Source: Pseudomonas sp. KBW05 (GTDB lineage Bacteria; Pseudomonadota; Gammaproteobacteria; Pseudomonadales; Pseudomonadaceae). Taken from it: DNA of 64,000 nucleotides. Made by a program: the position numbers and the translations under genes. Below the pieces are notes generated by a model, which saw nothing but the letters and a program-made list of their open reading frames with translations, searched no databases and had not been told where the DNA came from. Location: NCBI RefSeq assembly GCF_003852405.1, contig NZ_QAJM01000050.1:1-64000 (forward strand). Direction: 5' to 3'. Positions 16,849-27,007 of this stretch are shown here, one piece after another; position 1 is the first letter of the stretch, and each line of letters starts with the position of its first letter.

Positions 16849-17006
16849 CAACAACGGTTTCCTTGAAGGAGGGGCGAAAAGCGCGCAATTAAACCACAAC
16901 CACGTCGCATGACAATTTGTGTCTGGCGGTAGGTAGTCATCGCGCTTTGTGGTTAACTTCCGCCTCTCGAATTCGTTTAACCCAACACAGCAAAAGGATT
17001 CCGTTC

Positions 17007-17507
17007 ATGGCTCAAGTCACTCTCCGTGGTAACCCGGTGCAAGTTGAAGGCGAACTGCCACAAGTCGGCACCCAAGCCGCTGACTTCACCCTGACTGCCG
17101 GCGATCTGTCGGACGCCACCCTGGCCACTTTCGCCGGCAAGCGCAAAATTCTCAACATCTTCCCAAGCGTCGATACCCCGACCTGCGCCACCTCGGTGCG
17201 CAAGTTCAACGCCCAGGCCAATGACGTGGCCAACACCGTTGTACTGTGCATCTCCTCGGATCTGCCATTTGCCCAAGCGCGTTTCTGCGGTTCCGAAGGC
17301 CTGGAAAACGTGAAGAACCTGTCGGACTTCCGCAGTGCCGCGTTCTCCGAAGACTACGGCGTGAATATCGTTGATGGCCCGCTGCGCAGTCTGACCGCCC
17401 GTGCTGTCGTCGTACTGGACGAAAACGATAAAGTCCTGCACAGCGAACTGGTCGCCGAAATCGGCCAAGAGCCAAACTACGAAGCAGCCCTGGCTGTTTT
17501 GAAGTAA
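17007..17507 (+). CDS. tpx: Thiol peroxidase
   Basis: The 166-residue Tpx is an atypical 2-Cys peroxiredoxin that reduces hydrogen peroxide and organic peroxides using thioredoxin. The peroxidatic cysteine is C60 in [15 protein letters not shown] and the resolving cysteine is C94 in ARFCGSEG, the same spacing as in E. coli Tpx (C61/C95). The start at 17007 is preceded by AAAGGA. A strong terminator follows at 17560, so it is probably transcribed alone. Confidence 0.96.
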   Translation: MAQVTLRGNPVQVEGELPQVGTQAADFTLTAGDLSDATLATFAGKRKILNIFPSVDTPTCATSVRKFNAQANDVANTVVLCISSDLPFAQARFCGSEGLENVKNLSDFRSAAFSEDYGVNIVDGPLRSLTARAVVVLDENDKVLHSELVAEIGQEPNYEAALAVLK

Positions 17508-17559
17508 CTGTATCTGCGTATGACTGTCGTCTGGCAGTAACACGCGTGCTACATGATTG

Positions 17560-17590
17560 CGGCCTGGCCTAGTCCAGGCCGTTTTCATTT
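17560..17590 (+). terminator. Rho-independent terminator of tpx
   Basis: An 8-bp GC-rich stem, CGGCCTGG (17560-17567) and CCAGGCCG (17574-17581), closes a 6-nt loop and is followed by TTTTCATTT. It lies 52 nt after the tpx stop. Confidence 0.85.
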
Positions 17591-17739
17591 AAGGGTCAAA
17601 CGCTTAGCTGAATTAGCCAATGGACTAAAGTCAGAAGTTAAAAGTTGTAAGCCCAAGGTAAATAGCCGGTAAAGGCGCTTCTCTAAACGCGCTCCAGTGC
17701 TTATCTTTCAGCCTCCCAAAGAAGAAGCTCTCGCGCCCA

Positions 17740-19044
17740 ATGGTTGATCAATCCATGCAATCGTCCCCCCGTAAGTCCCGCCGCTGGCTGTTTGGCCTGC
17801 TTGTGCTGCTGGTTATCGCCGGCCTGTGCTGGAAATTCTGGCCCGCCAGCCACAAGGACGCCGCCGCCCAGGCGCCGGCCGGGCGTGCCGGCAAGTCGGG
17901 GATGATGCGCCCGGGCTTCGGTGGTGCTGCCGGCCCGGTGCCGGTGCGTGTGGCCCCTGCGGTGCTCGGCGAGTTCCCGGTGTACTACAAGGCTTTGGGC
18001 ACTGTTACGGCGCTCAATACCATCAATGTGCGCAGCCGGGTGGGCGGTGAGTTGGTGAAGATCGCCTTTGAAGAAGGGCAGATGGTCAAGGCTGGCGACC
18101 TGCTGGCCGAGATCGACCCGCGCAGCTACCAGAACGCCTTGCTCCAGGCCCAGGGCACGCTGTTGCAGAACCAGGCGCAGTTGAAAAACGCCCAGGTGGA
18201 TGTCGAGCGTTATCGCGGCCTGTATGCCCAGGACAGTATTGCCAAGCAGACCCTGGACACCGCCGAAGCGCTGGTCCTGCAATACCAGGGCACGGTCAAG
18301 ACCAACCAGGGCGCGGTGGATGACGCCAAGCTCAACCTGGAATTCACCAAGATCCGCGCGCCCATCGGAGGCCGTGTCGGCTTGCGCCAGGTGGACGTGG
18401 GCAACCTGGTGGCGGCGAACGACACCACATTTATCGCTGTGATTACCCAGACCCAACCGATCAACGTGGTCTTCACCCTGCCGGAAAACACTCTGGACAC
18501 TGTGCTCACCCGCTACCACGCCGGCAACAAGCTGCCCGTGGAAGCCTGGGACCGTGGCGACGTGAAACAACAGGCCGTGGGTGTGCTGCAAAGCCTCGAC
18601 AACCAGATCGACGTGACCACCGGTACCCTGAAATTCAAAGGGCGCTTCGATAACAAGGACCAGGCGCTGTTCCCCAACCAGTTCGTCAACGTGCATTTGC
18701 TCGCCGACACCCTGCACAACGTGGTGCTGGCGCCGTCTGCGGCGATCCAGTTCGGCAATAGCGGCACGTTTGTCTACAAGCTCGATGGCGACAAGAAGGT
18801 CAAGATCCAGCCGCTGGTCATCGGTGACACCGATGGCGACAACACCGTGATCAAAGAAGGCCTGGTGGCCGGCGATCGCGTGGTGTTGGAAGGCACCGAC
18901 CGCCTGAAGGACGGCACGGAGATCGAAGTGGTCAACGACAGCACCGAAGTGCTGACCACCCCGACCGAACACCTGCAAGGCAAGCCGGCGGCGAAAGGGG
19001 AGACCGGCACCACCGCCGGCAAGGCGCAAAAGGTCGGTTCATGA
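17740..19044 (+). CDS. muxA: RND efflux periplasmic adaptor (MdtA/MuxA type)
   Basis: This 434-residue membrane-fusion protein has an N-terminal inner-membrane anchor (about 15-38), then a biotinyl-lipoyl half-motif, a long alpha-hairpin (about 125-205), a second lipoyl half ([21 protein letters not shown]) and beta-barrel domains. It couples the inner-membrane pump MuxB/MuxC to OpmB. The C-terminal tail (about 400-434) is Thr/Gly/Lys rich and likely disordered. Two in-frame starts exist (17740 and 17755) without clear Shine-Dalgarno sequences; the first is given. Its stop overlaps muxB by ATGA. Confidence 0.92.
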   Translation: MVDQSMQSSPRKSRRWLFGLLVLLVIAGLCWKFWPASHKDAAAQAPAGRAGKSGMMRPGFGGAAGPVPVRVAPAVLGEFPVYYKALGTVTALNTINVRSRVGGELVKIAFEEGQMVKAGDLLAEIDPRSYQNALLQAQGTLLQNQAQLKNAQVDVERYRGLYAQDSIAKQTLDTAEALVLQYQGTVKTNQGAVDDAKLNLEFTKIRAPIGGRVGLRQVDVGNLVAANDTTFIAVITQTQPINVVFTLPENTLDTVLTRYHAGNKLPVEAWDRGDVKQQAVGVLQSLDNQIDVTTGTLKFKGRFDNKDQALFPNQFVNVHLLADTLHNVVLAPSAAIQFGNSGTFVYKLDGDKKVKIQPLVIGDTDGDNTVIKEGLVAGDRVVLEGTDRLKDGTEIEVVNDSTEVLTTPTEHLQGKPAAKGETGTTAGKAQKVGS

Positions 19045-22000
19045 ACCTGTCGCGGCTGTTTATTCTTCGCCCGGTCGCCACCACGCTGAGCATGCTCGCC
19101 ATTGTGTTGGCCGGCATCATCTCGTATCGCTTGTTGCCGGTGTCGGCGTTGCCCCAGGTGGATTACCCGACCATCCGCGTGATGACCCTGTACCCCGGCG
19201 CCAGCCCGGACGTGATGACCAGCGCCGTCACCGCGCCGCTGGAGCGCCAGTTCGGGCAAATGCCCGGTCTTACGCAGATGGCGTCCACCAGCTCCGGTGG
19301 CGCGTCGGTGCTGACCCTGCGCTTCAACCTCGACGTCAACATGGACGTCGCCGAGCAACAGGTGCAGGCCGCGATCAACGCCGCCACCAACCTGTTGCCC
19401 AAGGACCTGCCGGCGCCGCCGGTGTACAACAAGGTCAACCCGGCGGATACCCCGGTGCTGACCCTGGCCGTCACCTCCAAGACCATGTTGCTGCCCAAGC
19501 TCAATGACCTGGTCGATACGCGCATGGCGCAAAAGATCGCGCAGATCAGCGGCGTCGGCATGGTTAGCATCGCCGGCGGCCAGCGCCAGGCGGTGCGTAT
19601 CAAGGTCAACCCCGAGGCCCTGGCGGCCAACGGCCTGAATCTGGCGGATGTGCGCACCCTGATCGCCGCGTCCAACGTCAACCAGCCCAAGGGCAATTTT
19701 GACGGCCCGACTCGCGTGTCGATGCTCGATGCCAACGATCAACTGGTCTCGCCCCAGCAATATGCCGAACTGATCCTGGCCTATAACAATGGCGCGCCAC
19801 TGCGTCTGAGAGACGTGGCGCAGATCGTCGACGGTGCCGAAAACGAGCGCCTCGCCGCCTGGGCCAATGAAAACCAGGCCGTGCTCCTGAATATCCAGCG
19901 CCAGCCGGGCGCCAACGTGATCGAGGTGGTGGACCGCATCAAGGCGTTGCTGCCGAGCATCACCGACAACCTGCCGGCCGGCCTCGACGTGCTGGTGCTC
20001 ACCGACCGCACCCAGACCATCCGCGCCTCGGTCACCGACGTGCAACACGAATTGCTCATCGCCATTGCCCTGGTGGTGATGGTGACCTTCCTGTTCCTGC
20101 GCCGGGTCAGCGCGACGATCATTCCCTCCATCGCGGTGCCGCTGTCGCTGGTGGGCACCTTTGGCGTGATGTACCTGGCCGGTTTCTCCATCAACAACCT
20201 GACGCTGATGGCCCTGACCATCGCCACCGGGTTTGTGGTGGACGATGCCATCGTGATGCTGGAGAACATCTCCCGCTATATCGAAGAAGGCGAAACGCCG
20301 CTGGCCGCAGCGCTCAAGGGCGCCAAGCAGATTGGCTTTACCTTGATCTCCCTGACCCTGTCGCTGATCGCCGTATTGATCCCGCTGCTGTTCATGGCCG
20401 ACGTAGTGGGGCGCCTGTTCCGCGAATTTGCCATCACACTGGCGGTGGCGATCCTGATTTCCCTGGTGGTGTCCCTGACCCTGACGCCGATGATGTGCGC
20501 GCGCCTGCTCAAGCGTGAACCCAAGGAAGAGGAACAAAGCCGTTTCTACAAGGCCAGCGGCGCCTGGATCGACTGGATGATCGAAGCCTACGGGCGCAAG
20601 TTGCAGTGGGTACTCAAGCACCAGCCGCTGACCCTGCTGGTGGCCATCGCCACCCTCGGCCTGACGGTGGTGTTGTACCTGGTGGTGCCCAAGGGCTTCT
20701 TCCCGGTGCAGGACACTGGCGTGATCCAGGGCATTTCCGAAGCGCCGCAGTCGATTTCCTTTGCGGCCATGAGCCAGCGCCAGCAGGAGCTGGCCAAGAT
20801 CATCCTGGCCGACCCGGCGGTGCAAAGCCTGTCGTCCTATATCGGTGTGGATGGCGACAACGCCACGCTCAACAGCGGCCGTTTGCTGATCAACCTCAAG
20901 CCCCACGGTCAGCGTGACTTGAGCGCAGCCGAGGTGATTACCCGCCTGCAACCGGAACTCGACAAGCTGGTGGGCATCCGCCTGTTTATGCAGCCGGTGC
21001 AGGATTTGACCATCGAAGACCGCGTGAGCCGCACCCAGTACCAGTTCAGCATGTCGTCACCGGACGCCGACCTCTTGGCGTTGTGGAGCGACAAGCTGGT
21101 GCACGCCTTGAGCCAGTTGCCGGAACTCACCGACGTCGCCAGCGACCTGCAAGACAAGGGTCTGCAGGTGTTCCTGGTGATCGACCGGGATGCCGCCTCA
21201 CGCCTGGGCGTTACGGTGTCGACCATCACCGACGCGCTGTACGACGCCTTCGGCCAGCGGCAGATTTCCACGATCTACACCCAGGCCAGTCAGTACCGCG
21301 TGGTGTTGCAGGCGCAATCCGGCGAAACCCTCGGCCCGGATGCGCTGAACCAGATCCACGTGAAAACCACCGATGGCGGCCAGGTGCGCCTGTCCAGCCT
21401 GGCCCGGGTCGAACAGCGCCAGGCGCAGTTGGCTATTGCCCATATCGGCCAGTTCCCGGCGGTGATGATGTCGTTCAACCTGGCCCCCGGTGTCGCGCTG
21501 GGCAAAGGCGTGGAGCTGATCAACCAGACCCAGAAGGACATCGGCATGCCGGTGGGCGTGCAGACCCAGTTCCAGGGCGCGGCCCAGGCGTTCGAAGCCT
21601 CGCTGTCGAGCACCTTGCTGCTGATCCTGGCGGCGGTGGTGACCATGTACATCGTGCTCGGCGTGCTCTACGAGAGCTACATACACCCGATCACCATTCT
21701 GTCGACCTTGCCGTCGGCGGCGGTGGGTGCCTTGTTGGCGCTGCTGCTCAGCGGCAATGACCTGGGCATGATCGCGATCATCGGCATCATTCTGCTGATC
21801 GGTATCGTGAAAAAGAACGCGATCATGATGATCGACTTCGCCCTCGATGCTGAGCGCAACCAGGGCCTGGACCCGCAAACAGCGATCTATCAGGCGGCAT
21901 TGTTGCGCTTCCGGCCGATCCTGATGACCACGCTGGCCGCGCTGTTTGGCGCGGTGCCGTTGATGCTGGCCACCGGTTCGGGCGCGGAATTGCGCCAACC

Positions 22001-22142
22001 CCTGGGCCTGGTAATGGTCGGCGGTTTGCTGGTAAGCCAGGTGCTGACCCTGTTCACCACGCCGGTGATCTACCTGTACTTCGACCGCCTCGGTCGGCGC
22101 TGGCGCAAAGAGCCGCAAAGCCTGGAGCCGGTTGAGTCATGA
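19041..22142 (+). CDS. muxB: RND efflux inner-membrane pump subunit (MdtB/MuxB type)
   Basis: The 1033-residue HAE1-family transporter has twelve predicted helices and two large periplasmic loops. The proton-relay aspartates appear in [21 protein letters not shown] (helix 4). It begins [16 protein letters not shown], the typical RND cytoplasmic amphipathic helix. Unlike most RND pumps, Mux/Mdt systems use two different pump subunits (here MuxB and MuxC) that form a mixed trimer. It overlaps both neighbours by 4 nt, so the four subunits are made from one message. Confidence 0.94.
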   Translation: MNLSRLFILRPVATTLSMLAIVLAGIISYRLLPVSALPQVDYPTIRVMTLYPGASPDVMTSAVTAPLERQFGQMPGLTQMASTSSGGASVLTLRFNLDVNMDVAEQQVQAAINAATNLLPKDLPAPPVYNKVNPADTPVLTLAVTSKTMLLPKLNDLVDTRMAQKIAQISGVGMVSIAGGQRQAVRIKVNPEALAANGLNLADVRTLIAASNVNQPKGNFDGPTRVSMLDANDQLVSPQQYAELILAYNNGAPLRLRDVAQIVDGAENERLAAWANENQAVLLNIQRQPGANVIEVVDRIKALLPSITDNLPAGLDVLVLTDRTQTIRASVTDVQHELLIAIALVVMVTFLFLRRVSATIIPSIAVPLSLVGTFGVMYLAGFSINNLTLMALTIATGFVVDDAIVMLENISRYIEEGETPLAAALKGAKQIGFTLISLTLSLIAVLIPLLFMADVVGRLFREFAITLAVAILISLVVSLTLTPMMCARLLKREPKEEEQSRFYKASGAWIDWMIEAYGRKLQWVLKHQPLTLLVAIATLGLTVVLYLVVPKGFFPVQDTGVIQGISEAPQSISFAAMSQRQQELAKIILADPAVQSLSSYIGVDGDNATLNSGRLLINLKPHGQRDLSAAEVITRLQPELDKLVGIRLFMQPVQDLTIEDRVSRTQYQFSMSSPDADLLALWSDKLVHALSQLPELTDVASDLQDKGLQVFLVIDRDAASRLGVTVSTITDALYDAFGQRQISTIYTQASQYRVVLQAQSGETLGPDALNQIHVKTTDGGQVRLSSLARVEQRQAQLAIAHIGQFPAVMMSFNLAPGVALGKGVELINQTQKDIGMPVGVQTQFQGAAQAFEASLSSTLLLILAAVVTMYIVLGVLYESYIHPITILSTLPSAAVGALLALLLSGNDLGMIAIIGIILLIGIVKKNAIMMIDFALDAERNQGLDPQTAIYQAALLRFRPILMTTLAALFGAVPLMLATGSGAELRQPLGLVMVGGLLVSQVLTLFTTPVIYLYFDRLGRRWRKEPQSLEPVES

Positions 22143-25100
22143 ACCTGTCCGGACCTTTCATCCGCCGGCCGGTAGCCACCATGCTGCTCAGCCTGGCGAT
22201 CATGCTGCTGGGCGGGGTGAGCTTCAACCTGCTGCCGGTGTCACCGTTGCCGCAGATCGACTTTCCGGTGATCGTGGTCTCGGCGAGCTTGCCCGGAGCC
22301 AGTCCCGAGGTGATGGCGTCTACCGTGGCGACGCCGTTGGAGCGCTCGTTTGGGGCGATCGCCGGCATCACCACCATGAGCAGCAACTCCAGCCAGGGCT
22401 CGACGCGGGTGATCCTCGCGTTCGACTCCGACCGCGATATCAACGGCGCCGCGCGGGAAGTGCAGGCGGCCATCAATGCCTCGCGCAACCTGCTGCCCAG
22501 CGGTATGCGCAGCATGCCGACTTACAAGAAGATCAACCCGTCCCAGGCACCGATCATGGTGCTGTCGCTGACCTCGGACGTATTGCAGAAGGGCCAGTTG
22601 TACGATTTGGCCTCGACGATCCTTTCGCAAAGCCTGTCCCAGGTGCCCGGCGTGGGCGAAGTGCAGATCGGCGGCAGCTCCTTGCCCGCCGTGCGCATCG
22701 AACTCGAACCCAAGGCCCTCGACCAGTACGGCGTGGCCCTCGACGATGTGCGCAACACCATCGCCAATGCCAACCAGCGCCGGCCCAAGGGTTCCCTGGA
22801 AGACAGCGAGCGCAACTGGCAGATCCAGGCCAATGACCAGCTGGAAAAAGCCAAGGACTACGAACCGCTGCTGATCCGCTACCAGAACGGCGCGGCCCTG
22901 CGCCTGGGCGATGTGGCGAAGATCAGCGACGGCGTGGAAGACCGCTACAACAGTGGTTTCTTCAACAACGAACCGGCCGTTCTGCTGGTGATCAACCGCC
23001 AGTCCGGCGCCAACATCATCGAGACCGTCCGCCAGATCAAGGCCCAGCTCCCGGCGTTGCAGGCGGTGCTGCCGTCCAGCGTCAAGCTCAACCTGGCCAT
23101 GGACCGCTCGCCGGTGATCACCGCAACCCTGCATGAAGCCGAGATGACCTTGCTGATTGCCGTGGCCCTGGTGATCCTGGTGGTGTACCTGTTCCTCGGT
23201 AACTTCCGCGCCTCGCTGATTCCGACGCTGGCGGTGCCGGTGTCGCTGGTGGGTACCTTTGCGGTGATGTACCTGTTCGGTTTTTCGCTGAACAACTTCT
23301 CGCTGATGGCGCTGATCCTCGCCACCGGGCTGGTGGTGGACGATGCCATCGTGGTGCTGGAGAACATTTCCCGGCATATCGACGACGGCGTGCCGCCGAT
23401 GAAAGCGGCGTACCTGGGGGCCCAGGAAGTCGGCTTTACCTTGCTGTCGATGAACGTGTCGCTGGTGGCGGTGTTCCTGTCCATTCTGTTTATGGGCGGG
23501 ATTGTCACCAACCTGTTCCGCGAGTTTTCCATCACCTTGTCGGCGGCGATCATTGTCTCGCTGATCGTCTCGCTGACCTTGACCCCGATGCTCTGCGCCC
23601 GTTGGCTCAAGCCCCATGTCAAAGGCCAGATGACCGGCTTGCAGCGCTGGAGCCAGAAGGTCAACGATCGCATGGTCGCCAGCTACGCCACCAGCCTCGA
23701 CTGGGTGCTGCGTCACCGCCGCCTGACCCTGCTCAGCCTGTTGATCACCGTGGGCGTGAACATCGCGCTGTACGTGGTGGTGCCCAAGACGTTCATGCCG
23801 CAGCAGGACACCGGTCAGTTGATCGGCTTCGTGCGCGGCGATGACGGCCTGTCGTTCAATGTGATGCAGCCGAAGATGGAGACCTTCCGCATCGCCGTGC
23901 TCAAGGACCCGGCGGTGCAGAGCGTGGCCGGCTTTATCGGTGGCAGCAACGGCACCAACAACGCGGTGATGCTGGTGCGCCTCAAGCCCATCAGCGAGCG
24001 CAAGGTCTCGGCCCAGGCGGTGATCGAGCGCCTGCGCAAGGACGTTCCGTTGGTGCCGGGCGGGCGCTTGTTCCTGATGGCCGACCAGGACCTGCAGTTC
24101 GGTGGCAGTCGCGACCAGAGCAGTGCGCAGTATTCCTACATCCTGCAGAGCGGTGATCTGGCCGCGTTGCGCCTGTGGTACCCGAAAGTGGTCAGCGCCC
24201 TGCGCGAGCTGCCGGAACTGACCGCTATCGACGCCCGCGAAGGCCGTGGTGCGGCGCAGGTCACCCTGATTGTCGACCGCGACCAGGCCAAGCGCCTGGG
24301 CATCGACATGGCGATGGTCACGGCGGTGCTGAACAACGCCTACAGCCAGCGGCAGATTTCCACCATCTACGACAGCCTCAACCAGTACCAGGTGGTGATG
24401 GAGGTCAACCCGAAGTACGCCCAGGACCCGATCACCCTGAACCAGATGCAGGTGATTACCTCCACCGGCGCGCGGGTGCCGTTGTCGACCATCGCCCATT
24501 ACGAGAACAGCCTGGCGGACGACCGCGTGAGCCACGAGGGCCAGTTCGCCTCGGAGAACATTGCCTTCGACATGGCGCCCGGGGTCACGGTGGAGCAGGG
24601 CACGGCTGCCATCGAGCGCGCAATTGCCAAGGTCGGCTTGCCGGAAGACGTGATCGCGAAGATGGCCGGCACCGCCGATGCCTTCGCCGCGACGCAAAAG
24701 GGCCAGCCGTTCATGATCCTCGGTGCCTTGGTGGCGGTGTACCTGGTGCTGGGCATTCTGTATGAAAGCTACATTCACCCGCTCACTATCCTCTCGACCC
24801 TGCCGTCGGCCGGTGTGGGCGCGTTGCTGTCGATCTACCTGCTGGGCGGCGAGTTCAGCCTGATCTCCCTGTTGGGCTTGTTCCTGCTGATTGGCGTGGT
24901 GAAGAAAAATGCCATCTTGATGATTGACCTCGCCCTGCAACTGGAGCGCCATGACGGCATGAGCCCGCTGGAGTCGATCCGCAGCGCCTGCCTGCTGCGC
25001 TTGCGGCCGATCCTGATGACCACCCTGGCGGCAATCCTCGGCGCGCTGCCGCTGTTGCTCGGCACCGCCGAAGGCGCAGAAATGCGCCAGCCCCTGGGCC

Positions 25101-25246
25101 TGACCATTATCGGCGGCCTGGTGTTCAGCCAGATCCTGACCCTTTACACCACCCCGGTGGTTTACCTCTATCTCGACCGCGCGCGCCATCGCTTCAACGC
25201 CTGGCGTGGTGTGCGTACCGATGCTGCCCTGGACACTGCGCTATGA
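22139..25246 (+). CDS. muxC: RND efflux inner-membrane pump subunit (MdtC/MuxC type)
   Basis: The 1035-residue second pump subunit has the same organisation as MuxB, with the proton-relay motif [21 protein letters not shown] in helix 4 and two periplasmic porter loops. The two subunits are clearly diverged rather than a recent duplication; for example the C-terminal helices [24 protein letters not shown] and the MuxB equivalent differ at many places. In P. aeruginosa MuxABC-OpmB exports novobiocin, macrolides, tetracycline and aztreonam (family knowledge). Confidence 0.94.
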   Translation: MNLSGPFIRRPVATMLLSLAIMLLGGVSFNLLPVSPLPQIDFPVIVVSASLPGASPEVMASTVATPLERSFGAIAGITTMSSNSSQGSTRVILAFDSDRDINGAAREVQAAINASRNLLPSGMRSMPTYKKINPSQAPIMVLSLTSDVLQKGQLYDLASTILSQSLSQVPGVGEVQIGGSSLPAVRIELEPKALDQYGVALDDVRNTIANANQRRPKGSLEDSERNWQIQANDQLEKAKDYEPLLIRYQNGAALRLGDVAKISDGVEDRYNSGFFNNEPAVLLVINRQSGANIIETVRQIKAQLPALQAVLPSSVKLNLAMDRSPVITATLHEAEMTLLIAVALVILVVYLFLGNFRASLIPTLAVPVSLVGTFAVMYLFGFSLNNFSLMALILATGLVVDDAIVVLENISRHIDDGVPPMKAAYLGAQEVGFTLLSMNVSLVAVFLSILFMGGIVTNLFREFSITLSAAIIVSLIVSLTLTPMLCARWLKPHVKGQMTGLQRWSQKVNDRMVASYATSLDWVLRHRRLTLLSLLITVGVNIALYVVVPKTFMPQQDTGQLIGFVRGDDGLSFNVMQPKMETFRIAVLKDPAVQSVAGFIGGSNGTNNAVMLVRLKPISERKVSAQAVIERLRKDVPLVPGGRLFLMADQDLQFGGSRDQSSAQYSYILQSGDLAALRLWYPKVVSALRELPELTAIDAREGRGAAQVTLIVDRDQAKRLGIDMAMVTAVLNNAYSQRQISTIYDSLNQYQVVMEVNPKYAQDPITLNQMQVITSTGARVPLSTIAHYENSLADDRVSHEGQFASENIAFDMAPGVTVEQGTAAIERAIAKVGLPEDVIAKMAGTADAFAATQKGQPFMILGALVAVYLVLGILYESYIHPLTILSTLPSAGVGALLSIYLLGGEFSLISLLGLFLLIGVVKKNAILMIDLALQLERHDGMSPLESIRSACLLRLRPILMTTLAAILGALPLLLGTAEGAEMRQPLGLTIIGGLVFSQILTLYTTPVVYLYLDRARHRFNAWRGVRTDAALDTAL

Positions 25247-26694
25247 CCGATTTTCCTAAGACAAGCCAGAAACTGTTGGTGACGGTGCTGTGTGGCCTGT
25301 TGCTCAGCGCCTGCGCCATCGGCCCGGATTACAAGCGCCCGGACGTCGTTGAGCCGGTGCAATTCAAGGAAGCCCAGGGCTGGCGCCAGGCCACGCCAAG
25401 CGACGCCCTGGCCCGTGGCGCGTGGTGGGAGTTGTACGGCGACCGTCAGCTCAACGACTTGGTGGTGCGTCTGAATACATCGAACCAGACCGTGGCCCAG
25501 GCCGAGGCGCGTTTTCGCCAGGCCCAGGCCCAGGTGCGCAGCGCCCGTGGTGCGTTTTACCCCACGGTTGACCTGAGCGCCGGGAAAACCCGTGCCAGCC
25601 AGGGCACCGGCAGCAGTAACGCCAGTCTCAGCAGTTCCAGCAGCGGCATCCGCGATACCCTCAACGCGCAATTGGGGGTGAGTTGGGAAGCGGACGTCTG
25701 GGGCAAGTTGCGCCGGGGCCTGGAAGCCAACGACGCCACGGCCCAGGCCAGTTCCGCGGACTTGGCGGCGATGCGCCTGAGCCAGCAGTCGGAGTTGGTG
25801 CAAAACTACCTGCAACTGCGGGTGATGGATGAACAGACCCGCTTGCTGCAAGCCACGCTGGACACCTACCAGCGCTCGCTGCAAATGACCGAAAACCAAT
25901 ACCGCGCCGGTGTCTCTGGCAAGGATGCGGTGGCCCAGGCGCAAACCCAGCTCAAGTCCACCCAGGCCAGCCTGATCGACCTGATCTGGCAGCGCGCCCA
26001 GCTGGAAAACGCGATTGCCGTGTTGATCGGCGAGGCACCGGCCAACTTCAAGCTGGCGGTGAGCAACGACATCCCGGCGTTGCCGCAGATCCCCGTGAGC
26101 CTGCCCTCGCAACTGCTTGAACGCCGCCCGGACATCGCCTCGGCCGAACGCTCGGTGATCGCTGCCAACGCCAATATCGGCGTGGCAAAAGCTGCCTACT
26201 ACCCGGACCTGAGCCTGAGCCTGGCTGGTGGTTATTCCAGCAGCACCTACGCCGACTGGATCAGCCTGCCGAACCGCTTCTGGTCGGTGGGCCCGAAACT
26301 CGCCATGACCCTGTTCGACGGCGGCCAGCGCTCGGCCGAAGTCGATCGCACCGTGGCCAGCTATGACGAGACCGTGGCCAAGTACCGCCAGACCGTGCTG
26401 GACGGTTTCCGCGAAGTGGAAAACTACATGGTCCAGCTCAAGGTGCTGGAAGACGAAGCCGTGGTCAGCAATGAAGCGCTGGACGCCGCCCGTGAATCGT
26501 TGCGCCTGACCCAGAACCAGTACAAGGCGGGGCTGATTGCTTATCTGGATGTGGTGCAGGTGCAGGCGACGGCGTTGAGTAATGAGCGCACGGTGTTGAC
26601 CTTGTTGCAGACGCGCCTGGTGGCGAGTGTGCAGCTGATTGCTGCGTTGGGCGGTGGCTGGGATGGCAAGACCACAGTCGACGCAAAGGACTGA
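25243..26694 (+). CDS. opmB: Outer-membrane efflux lipoprotein (TolC/OprM family)
   Basis: The 483-residue channel protein has a lipoprotein signal with lipobox LLSAC (lipidated Cys24) followed by AIGPDYKRP, the signature of the OprM/NodT family. Two internal OEP repeats span about 60-260 and 270-470. It completes the MuxABC-OpmB pump and is the fourth gene of the operon (ATGA overlap with muxC). The operon ends at a REP pair. Confidence 0.94.
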   Translation: MTDFPKTSQKLLVTVLCGLLLSACAIGPDYKRPDVVEPVQFKEAQGWRQATPSDALARGAWWELYGDRQLNDLVVRLNTSNQTVAQAEARFRQAQAQVRSARGAFYPTVDLSAGKTRASQGTGSSNASLSSSSSGIRDTLNAQLGVSWEADVWGKLRRGLEANDATAQASSADLAAMRLSQQSELVQNYLQLRVMDEQTRLLQATLDTYQRSLQMTENQYRAGVSGKDAVAQAQTQLKSTQASLIDLIWQRAQLENAIAVLIGEAPANFKLAVSNDIPALPQIPVSLPSQLLERRPDIASAERSVIAANANIGVAKAAYYPDLSLSLAGGYSSSTYADWISLPNRFWSVGPKLAMTLFDGGQRSAEVDRTVASYDETVAKYRQTVLDGFREVENYMVQLKVLEDEAVVSNEALDAARESLRLTQNQYKAGLIAYLDVVQVQATALSNERTVLTLLQTRLVASVQLIAALGGGWDGKTTVDAKD

Positions 26695-26710
26695 CAGCTA
26701 ACACCGACTA

Positions 26711-26836
26711 AATGTTGGAGTGGGCTTGTGTGGGAGCGGGCTTGCTCGCGAAGGCGGTGGGTCAGCTACTCATCTGGTGACTGACACTCCGTATTCGCGA
26801 GCAAGCCCGCTCCCACACAAGCCAGCTCCCACATTT
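26711..26836. repeat. REP inverted pair, subfamily A, with outer subfamily-B-like flank
   Basis: Core arms of 30 nt (26723-26752 and 26794-26823) are perfect. An imperfect outer extension (AATGTTGGAG near 26711 and CTCCCACATT near 26826) resembles another REP end, as if one element had inserted into another. The 313-nt gap between opmB and mucR (26695-27007) contains this element and the hairpin at 26972-26990 and no gene. Confidence 0.9.
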
Positions 26837-26971
26837 GGACTCAAACAGGTCCGAGATCCGAGGGGTTTTTTAGTCAGCCGATTGGCGTCAAAAAGACCAT
26901 GATGGCTATGCGCTAATATTTCAACTGTACAAGAATCTTTATCGCTACAATCGCCCGCTTTGCCACCTGGC

Positions 26972-26990
26972 ACGGGCTTTTCAGGCCCGT
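26972..26990 (+). other. Short hairpin in the mucR 5' region
   Basis: ACGGGC (26972-26977) and GCCCGT (26985-26990) form a 6-bp stem with a 7-nt loop, 18 nt before the mucR start. It is close to the ribosome-binding region and could affect translation. It lacks a following T-run and is not a terminator. Confidence 0.3.
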
Positions 26991-27007
26991 CAGTCTTGAG
27001 AAGTCCC

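Noticed and set aside
18774-20951. 725-codon open frame on the minus strand
   Set aside because: It is antisense to muxA/muxB, whose RND motifs are intact; it is a codon-bias shadow.
22241-25189. 982-codon open frame on the minus strand
   Set aside because: It is antisense to muxC and shows the same low-complexity His/Gln/Arg composition; no start signal or domain was seen.
26858-26880. Terminator from the GGGGTTTTTT run after opmB
   Set aside because: The preceding sequence does not form a continuous stem; only a T-run is present.
26969-26983. Sigma54 promoter ahead of mucR (TGGCAC-N5-TTTC)
   Set aside because: The -12 element should be TTGC; only the -24 part fits, and the sequence is part of a hairpin.
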